Source: Lelliottia wanjuensis (GTDB lineage: Bacteria > Pseudomonadota > Gammaproteobacteria > Enterobacterales > Enterobacteriaceae). From it: a stretch of DNA of 64,000 nt. The translations under genes and the position numbers were made by a program. Shown piece after piece: positions 60,469-64,000 of the stretch. Each line of letters opens with the position of its first letter. Position 1 is the stretch's first letter. The notes below the pieces were generated by a model that made no database searches, was not told where the DNA came from, and saw only the letters and a program-made list of their open reading frames with translations. The stretch is from assembly GCF_030238365.1 (NCBI RefSeq), contig NZ_JASSOT010000079.1:112233-176232 (forward strand), given 5' to 3'.

Positions 60469-60879
60469 ATGAAAAAAGCATGGCTTCTGATGATATGCGT
60501 GGCCCTGGCGGGTTGTGTCAATAAACAGCAAAATGCGCCTAAATCTCTGGTGACTCCTGCTGCAACACCGGTAGCGCAAGAAACTCAGGGTGTGACAAAC
60601 GACGATACGGTGAAGAGCCGCTCCCTGACGGCGAACGAGACCTGCGTCCGCTCATTGAACGCCCTGCGCGCCTATAACCCAAAAACCTGGGAAAAATACA
60701 GCCTCGCAATGGCCGATCTGAACAAGAAAAACAGTCTGTTCCTCTCCGTGAAAAACGATCTGAACCCACAGCTGAACGATCTTGTGGTTAACGCGTACGA
60801 CTCGAAAATGAAGACGCTGTGCTATCGCATCGAAAGCACGCTCGGTCAGTCGATGATTGCCCAGGTTGACTCGCTGTAA
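60469..60879 (+). CDS. Small predicted lipoprotein, function unknown
   Basis: A 136-residue protein with a clean lipoprotein signal: KKAWLLMICVALAGC with lipobox LAGC at C16. V-N at +2/+3 suggests transfer to the outer membrane. A Pro/Thr/Gln-rich linker (about 17-50) precedes a compact, mostly helical domain with two Cys (C59 and C118) that may pair. I do not recognise the family. It lies alone between rpoD and mug, which I recall as neighbours in E. coli, so it looks like a lineage-specific insertion. Base use is slightly more AT-rich upstream than in neighbouring core genes. Confidence 0.8.
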   Translation: MKKAWLLMICVALAGCVNKQQNAPKSLVTPAATPVAQETQGVTNDDTVKSRSLTANETCVRSLNALRAYNPKTWEKYSLAMADLNKKNSLFLSVKNDLNPQLNDLVVNAYDSKMKTLCYRIESTLGQSMIAQVDSL

Positions 60880-60889
60880 CTGTATACCG

Positions 60890-60914
60890 GATCCCGGCAG
60901 CCTCTGTCGGGATC
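60890..60914. other. Inverted repeat between lipoprotein gene and mug
   Basis: GATCCCGGCAG and CTGTCGGGATC pair with one G-T and a 3-base loop. It overlaps the mug stop codon. No T-run follows on either strand, so terminator function is doubtful. Confidence 0.4.
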
Positions 60915-61419
60915 ATCTCCCCCGCACCATCAACGCTTCATCCAGCTCCCGATATGCCTCCACCAGCTTGTCCAGCGTCGCTCGGTTCAGCCCACTCGGA
61001 TTCGGCAGCACCCACACCTGCGTCATGCCAATGGTGATATTCTGTTTGCCCCACTGCGCCCCGCGCTGGCTAAATGCCTGCTCGTACGCCTGCTTACCGA
61101 GGATCGCCAGCGCCGAAGGCTGGTAGTCTTCGATCTTCTTCACCAGCTCCCGCCCGCCGCTGCGCAGCTCGTGCAGGTTCACTTCCGTCGCCTGCACCGT
61201 CGGGCGTTCCACCAGCATGGTGATGCCGCAGCGCGTATCCAGGAGATGCATTTCCTCTTCAGGCTTCAGTAATCTATCGGTAAAACCCGCCTGATGAATC
61301 ACCTTCCAGAAGCGGTTTCCCGGATGGGCAAAGTGAAAACCCGTATGCGCAGAGGACTTGCCAGGATTGATGCCGCAGAAGACCACCCGCAGGCCAGGTG
61401 CCAGAATGTCATTGATCAT
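60913..61419 (-). CDS. mug: G/U mismatch-specific DNA glycosylase
   Basis: Mug removes uracil and ethenocytosine from mismatches with G. It is 168 aa as in E. coli. The active-site motif is FCGINPGKSSAHTGFHFAHP, with N18 as the key residue. The DNA-intercalating segment NPSGLNRATL is near the C-terminus. It is convergent with the lipoprotein gene and divergent from ileX. Confidence 0.95.
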   Translation of the reverse strand: MINDILAPGLRVVFCGINPGKSSAHTGFHFAHPGNRFWKVIHQAGFTDRLLKPEEEMHLLDTRCGITMLVERPTVQATEVNLHELRSGGRELVKKIEDYQPSALAILGKQAYEQAFSQRGAQWGKQNITIGMTQVWVLPNPSGLNRATLDKLVEAYRELDEALMVRGR

Positions 61420-61505
61420 CTCATTCCCCGATGAATATATCAGGTGGTCAGTATAAAGGATTGATAATGCGTTGTTTATAAAAACAGCAGGCAGGTGTGA
61501 ATGTC

Positions 61506-61534
61506 TGGATTGCGGCAGGGAGTTACTCTATAAT
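61506..61534 (+). promoter_or_regulatory. Promoter of the ileX tRNA gene
   Basis: A perfect -10 TATAAT (61529-61534) is followed by a GC-rich discriminator CACCGCCACG leading into the tRNA. The -35 (TGGATT at 61506-61511, 17-base spacer) is a poor match. The strong -10 and GC-rich discriminator are typical of stable RNA promoters under stringent control. Confidence 0.5.
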
Positions 61535-61544
61535 TCACCGCCAC

Positions 61545-61620
61545 GGCCCCTTAGCTCAGTGGTTAGAGCAGGCGACTCATAATCGCTTGGTCGCTGGTTC
61601 AAGTCCAGCAGGGGCCACCA
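61545..61620 (+). tRNA. ileX: tRNA-Ile2 (CAU anticodon, lysidine type)
   Basis: A 76-base cloverleaf beginning GGCCCCTTAGCTCAGTGGTT with the encoded CCA end. The anticodon loop is CTCATAA with CAT at 61578-61580. The sequence matches E. coli ileX, whose C34 is changed to lysidine by TilS to read AUA, so it should not be called tRNA-Met. It lies next to mug as in E. coli. A probable integrated element begins just downstream, so the 3' end may be an attachment site. Confidence 0.93.
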
Positions 61621-62093
61621 GATACCGCAAGGGCTGGCGGGTGATCGCCCACCAGCCTTAAATCATCCAGGATATTTATAGGATATTTTGGAACGGTAAC
61701 TATAGTGATTCATGGTTAATTTATGACCGTTCACACCATCTCACCCCATTTTTTTATTTTTCGCGGGTGAAAAAATTCAATGAAGCGGGCCGTATGACCT
61801 GCCAACCCTGACAGGGATTTGATCTCCCCCCCCCCTGCCGCCGGTGATGATGTCGCTTTTACGCTTTACCTCAATCACGTTTTAGTGGCTCAATTTGAGC
61901 GCCTTAAGTACGCAGAAAAAAAGCGCGCTTTGGGTGCGTACCTTGCTGCGTACCTTCCCTCGTGTGTGCGTACCGGTCTGACTCACTGCATTTTTGACGG
62001 CCTAATCATTCGATCTGAACCAAAGCCAGCAGCGGCAACGATTGCGAGCGTGTTGTGTTTTTTTCCGTCAAGAACAGTCCAAATTTTTGCGCT
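61621..62093. other. Gene-poor stretch downstream of ileX
   Basis: No convincing gene in 470 bases. It starts with a hairpin GGCTGG...CCAGCC (61632-61657), perhaps the tRNA 3' processing or terminator stem. AT-rich DNA with a T-run, a run of C near 61826-61835 and the TGCGTACC repeats follow. A 131-codon plus-strand frame from a TTG at 61819 lacks a ribosome site and runs antisense through the next gene. Confidence 0.6.
61908..61974. repeat. Cluster of TGCGTACC repeats
   Basis: TGCGTACC occurs at 61935-61942, 61947-61954 and 61967-61974, with an inverted GTACGCA at 61908-61914. The start spacings are 12 and 20 bases. No gene covers them, so they may be protein-binding sites of the element. 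Confidence 0.5.
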
Positions 62094-62288
62094 CTACCTT
62101 CGCCGCGGCTCTGGCTTTTTCCAGTGGTACTCCGGGGATCTAACCTTCTGGATAAACCGTTCGCGCCGGGCTGCATCCCCAGCGATCACTCTCTCCAGTT
62201 CGCGGCACAGATAAGGCGTGAGCTCTGCGTTACCCCTCTCGATAAGCGCGGCCACAATGTCAGCTTTTTGCCTTGTCGGAATGCTCAT
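62094..62288 (-). CDS. Small ORF (64 aa) behind terminase-like gene
   Basis: A 64-residue ORF starting MSIPTRQKADIVAALIERGN and ending in a basic tail (HWKKPEPRRR). GAGAGG lies 12 bases before the ATG, a rather long spacing. It begins 8 bases after the stop of the terminase-like gene, so the two probably form one transcript. No domain is recognised. The pattern of charged helical residues is compatible with a real protein, but a chance frame cannot be excluded. Confidence 0.45.
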   Translation of the reverse strand: MSIPTRQKADIVAALIERGNAELTPYLCRELERVIAGDAARRERFIQKVRSPEYHWKKPEPRRR

Positions 62289-62296
62289 GATTTTCT

Positions 62297-62806
62297 TTAA
62301 CCTCTCTGGTTAACGCGCCTGTATTGCGCTATTTCGTTCGGGTCTGCATTCACAATGGCTGTGAGCTGCGTAATCAGATCATCCAGCTCCACGGCGTAGC
62401 GTTTTTGGCGCTCGTTTCGTAGCGCGTGAATGTAGCGGGAAACCTTAACATTCCTTAACAGGCGAGAGGCTGCAGCGTAAGCCACATTCCCCTCGCCGCT
62501 ATAACCAGCCTGGCGATACGCTTCGACGCGGGTTTTACCATCAACAACAAGCCTTGCAAACAAGGCTTGTTCAACACTTATCCCAAAGTTTTCAAGAACA
62601 TTGATCGGAGTACCAGGAGGGCAATCTGAGCGTTTTAATAGGGGGGCGGCTGATGTTTTTTGTGCTATTTTTCCGGGTTCAATTTGCGCAGTTTTGCGCA
62701 GTTTTTTTTGCGCACTTTTTTGCTCATATTTCTGCGCAGTTTTGCGCGGTTTGATATGGCGGCGTGCAGTGTAAAATCGGGCGCCGGTAAAACTCCAAAA
62801 ACCCAT
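62297..62806 (-). CDS. Terminase small subunit-like protein with Lys-rich N-terminal repeats
   Basis: The C-terminal half (EQALFARLVVDGKTRVEAYR, AASRLLRNVKVSRYIHAL) resembles the helix-turn-helix domain of phage terminase small subunits, which bind DNA for packaging. The N-terminal part has an unusual repeated Lys/Thr/Ala/Gln pattern (RKTAQK, QKSAQKK, RKTAQ, GKIAQK). Its DNA has five TGCGC(A/G) motifs at 62685-62748. The start is uncertain: the ATG at 62806 gives 169 aa, a GTG at 62854 is also in frame, and neither has a good ribosome site. No large terminase is visible in the window. Confidence 0.6.
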   Translation of the reverse strand: MGFWSFTGARFYTARRHIKPRKTAQKYEQKSAQKKLRKTAQIEPGKIAQKTSAAPLLKRSDCPPGTPINVLENFGISVEQALFARLVVDGKTRVEAYRQAGYSGEGNVAYAAASRLLRNVKVSRYIHALRNERQKRYAVELDDLITQLTAIVNADPNEIAQYRRVNQRG

Positions 62807-62863
62807 CTTATCGCTGGTGGATATGATGGAATAATAAAACGCATCTATAGACACTGAAAAAAC

Positions 62864-62977
62864 GTCGGTTCAGTCGGTTCAGTTGGTTCACGGCCCTGCA
62901 AGCCGCGCCAGTGCTCGCTTTGTGTGAACCTACAAACAGTAAAATGAGGTTGGTTCACCCCTTAAAATGTCGGTTCA
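62864..62977. repeat. Iteron-like GTYGGTTCA repeats
   Basis: Three 9-base copies stand head to tail at 62864-62872, 62873-62881 and 62882-62890. Two more occur at 62949-62957 and 62969-62977, with an inverted TGAACC at 62925-62930. They fill the gap between the unknown gene and the terminase-like gene, and the last overlaps the unknown gene's stop. On the other strand the sites read (G)GTGAACCRAC, which recalls the GGTGAAC-type iterons of satellite phage P4, but this likeness is from memory. Confidence 0.75.
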
Positions 62978-63490
62978 CCAGTACCGGCGGACCGTGCGCA
63001 CCGAACATGCCAGGCTTTCCGCTGTTAACGCCTGCGTTAATCCGGACAGTTTACATTGCTGAATTTGTTCACGCTTTCGCGCCCTCGCACGTTCGGCATG
63101 GCACGCGCCACCAGCCGCCACGCGCCTGCGGTGCTGCCTCCTCAACGCCCACTGCCTTTCCCTTTCCGCTTCGGCTGCGGCCAGTATCTTTCTTGCCTCT
63201 GGCTCAGAAGGTGGGTTTCTGTACCAGTCGCGCTCCTGGTATCGCGCCGGTTTATCCGCACACAATCTCGCGCGCTCGATGAAGTGCCGGATCACTTTAT
63301 CGGCTGTCGAGCTGCGCGCCCTTAACATCCTGATCGCTTTCTCACTGACGCCAAAATGAAAAGCAACGCGGTGATTACTCATTGCCCGGTGCATTTCGGC
63401 CACCTTCTGCAGCACGTCGGTGAATGCCTCCTCCGTCCACCAGATCCCCTTAAATCGGAACGAGCTTTCTTCACCAGAAAATGCCGTCAT
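62975..63490 (-). CDS. Element-encoded protein of unknown function, possible DNA-binding
   Basis: A 171-residue protein with a good ribosome site (AAGGTGA, 5 bases before the ATG). Two segments look like helix-turn-helix motifs, one near residues 36-58 (MSNHRVAFHFGVSEKAIRML) and one at the very end (LTAESLACSVRTVRRYW). The middle is very rich in Arg, Ala and Glu (AAAEAERERQWALRRQHRRR). I do not recognise the family. Its position between integrase and terminase-like gene, beside the iterons, is compatible with a regulator or replication protein of the element. Confidence 0.6.
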   Translation of the reverse strand: MTAFSGEESSFRFKGIWWTEEAFTDVLQKVAEMHRAMSNHRVAFHFGVSEKAIRMLRARSSTADKVIRHFIERARLCADKPARYQERDWYRNPPSEPEARKILAAAEAERERQWALRRQHRRRVAAGGACHAERARARKREQIQQCKLSGLTQALTAESLACSVRTVRRYW

Positions 63491-63757
63491 AAATCACCTT
63501 CTCTGCGCAATAGTCGAAAAATATCAGGAGGACACGAACCCGCAAAAAGTCCGCGTAAGAATTCGAACGGTAGAATGCGGGTTGCAGCGTGGAATATGTC
63601 GCACCGGATCGGCCTGCAATGTCCGCCGCGCCTCATTTCTCCGCATTTTCTCTTTAACTCGCAAAAAATCACGAAAAAATGCGGCATTATCCAAAAACGG
63701 ATGAATCGTCGATTTAAGCCAGTAAACCCGCATCACAGCAGGAAAGTAAGGAGTTTA
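63491..63757. other. Intergenic region before integrase end
   Basis: Several short frames occur on both strands but none has a ribosome site or recognisable product. The base composition is more AT-rich than the core genes. I see no gene I can support here. Confidence 0.5.
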
Positions 63758-63773
63758 TTATATTCTCCTTACT
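63745..63773 (-). terminator. Hairpin at the integrase 3' end
   Basis: AGTAAGGAG and CTCCTTACT form a perfect 9-bp stem around an 11-base loop that contains the integrase stop codon. On the minus strand TTTCC follows, so it may be a weak terminator. Confidence 0.5.
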
Positions 63774-64000
63774 CCACCGCGCAGGGCGTTTTTTAATGAT
63801 GGTTTTTCGCGGAAAAGGTGGCCGTAAACATTCAGTGTCACCGAGGGTCTGGAATGCCCCACCATGTCCGACGCATCCAGAATATCGACACCACTTTTCA
63901 CCAGGCTGGACACGGCAAAATGTCGCAGGTCATGGAACCGGGCAACGCCGAATTCATTCAGCAGGCGTTTCATTACTCCTGACGTGCTGTAATTCAGGCT
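63758..64000 (-). CDS. Tyrosine recombinase (integrase), C-terminal fragment cut by window edge
   Basis: Eighty codons are open to the window end, so the gene continues to the right. The catalytic C-terminus of phage-type tyrosine integrases is clear: HDLRHF with the second catalytic Arg, GHSRPSVTLNVYGHL with the catalytic His and the nucleophilic Tyr. Transcription runs toward ileX. It is the strongest evidence that 61.6 kb onward is a mobile element. Which att site it uses cannot be told from this fragment. Confidence 0.88.
   Translation of the reverse strand, partial: SLNYSTSGVMKRLLNEFGVARFHDLRHFAVSSLVKSGVDILDASDMVGHSRPSVTLNVYGHLFREKPSLKNALRGGVRRI

Larger units (their letters stand above)
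61621..64000. mobile_element. Left part of an integrated element beside ileX
   Basis: From the tRNA onward, E. coli-like core synteny stops. The segment carries, on the minus strand, a 64-codon ORF, a terminase-small-like gene, an unknown gene and the end of a tyrosine integrase. Low-complexity tracts and several sets of short repeated sites are present. This suggests a prophage remnant or a phage satellite integrated at ileX. No second copy of the tRNA 3' end is seen in the window, so the far boundary lies outside. The integrase is about 2.1 kb from the tRNA with other genes between, which is unusual if ileX is its attachment site. Confidence 0.65.

Noticed and set aside
61545..61620. tRNA-Met assignment for the CAT-anticodon tRNA
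   Set aside because: The body sequence and location beside mug are those of ileX, whose anticodon C is modified to lysidine to read AUA.
61819..62214. 131-codon plus-strand frame after ileX starting at TTG
   Set aside because: No ribosome site, begins in a run of C, and the second half is antisense to a better supported minus-strand ORF.
62864..62977. CRISPR array
   Set aside because: The repeat units are only 9 bases and partly contiguous, without spacers of uniform length, and no cas genes are present.
63524..63736. 70-codon minus-strand frame between integrase and the unknown gene
   Set aside because: No ribosome site and no similarity that I recognise. It remains possible but unsupported.
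63356..63796. 146-codon plus-strand frame over the unknown gene start and integrase end
   Set aside because: Overlaps two minus-strand genes, no ribosome site, and low-complexity composition.

Overview
The window is a chromosomal segment of a member of the Enterobacteriaceae. Nearly every core gene is highly similar to its Escherichia coli counterpart and lies in E. coli-like order (metC-yghB-yqhC/yqhD-dkgA ... rpsU-dnaG-rpoD-mug-ileX). The GC content, a ureDABCEFG urease cluster, and two accessory metabolic operons instead point to the Enterobacter/Klebsiella/Lelliottia group. The species cannot be fixed from the sequence alone.

Layout. 1-15.6 kb: core genes metC (5' truncated), yghB, yqhC, yqhD, dkgA, ygiQ, ftsP, plsC, parC, ygiW, qseBC, mdaB and ygiN. 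15.7-28.3 kb: an accessory block set between ygiN and parE, which I recall as neighbours in E. coli. It holds (a) a uronide-saccharide operon (DUF2264 protein, oligosaccharide/H+ symporter, GH88-type unsaturated glucuronyl hydrolase) with a divergent AraC regulator and a CRP-like site, and (b) a ferric-siderophore ABC operon ending in an RpiR-type regulator, divergent from a TonB-dependent receptor, with Fur-like boxes. 28.4-49.7 kb: core genes parE-yqiA-cpdA-yqiB-nudF, tolC-ygiB-ygiC, ygiD, zupT, ribB (with FMN riboswitch), ubiK, hldE-glnE-ygiF, ygiM-cca, bacA, folB and plsY. 49.75-54.7 kb: the complete urease operon behind a NAC-like site. 54.8-61.6 kb: tsaD, the rpsU-dnaG-rpoD macromolecular synthesis operon (with an ERIC-like repeat between dnaG and rpoD), a small lipoprotein gene, mug, and tRNA-Ile2 (ileX). 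61.6-64.0 kb: the start of an integrated element, with a small ORF, a terminase-small-subunit-like gene, a gene of unknown function, and the C-terminal part of a tyrosine integrase cut by the window edge. It also carries three clusters of short repeated sites.

REP/BIME and a second 'CCCTCACCC...GGGTGAGGG' palindromic repeat family sit in many of the gaps between genes, mostly at 3' ends. Regulation visible in the DNA includes Fur-like boxes (siderophore operon, receptor, zupT), a NAC-like box (urease), a CTTAA-N6-CTTAA box (qseBC/ygiW), a marbox (tolC), a CRP-like site (uronide operon) and an FMN riboswitch (ribB).

The least explained parts are the element beside ileX with its iteron-like arrays, the RpiR regulator translationally coupled to the siderophore operon, and the DUF2264-centred uronide operon. 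No CRISPR array, complete transposon or complete prophage is visible.
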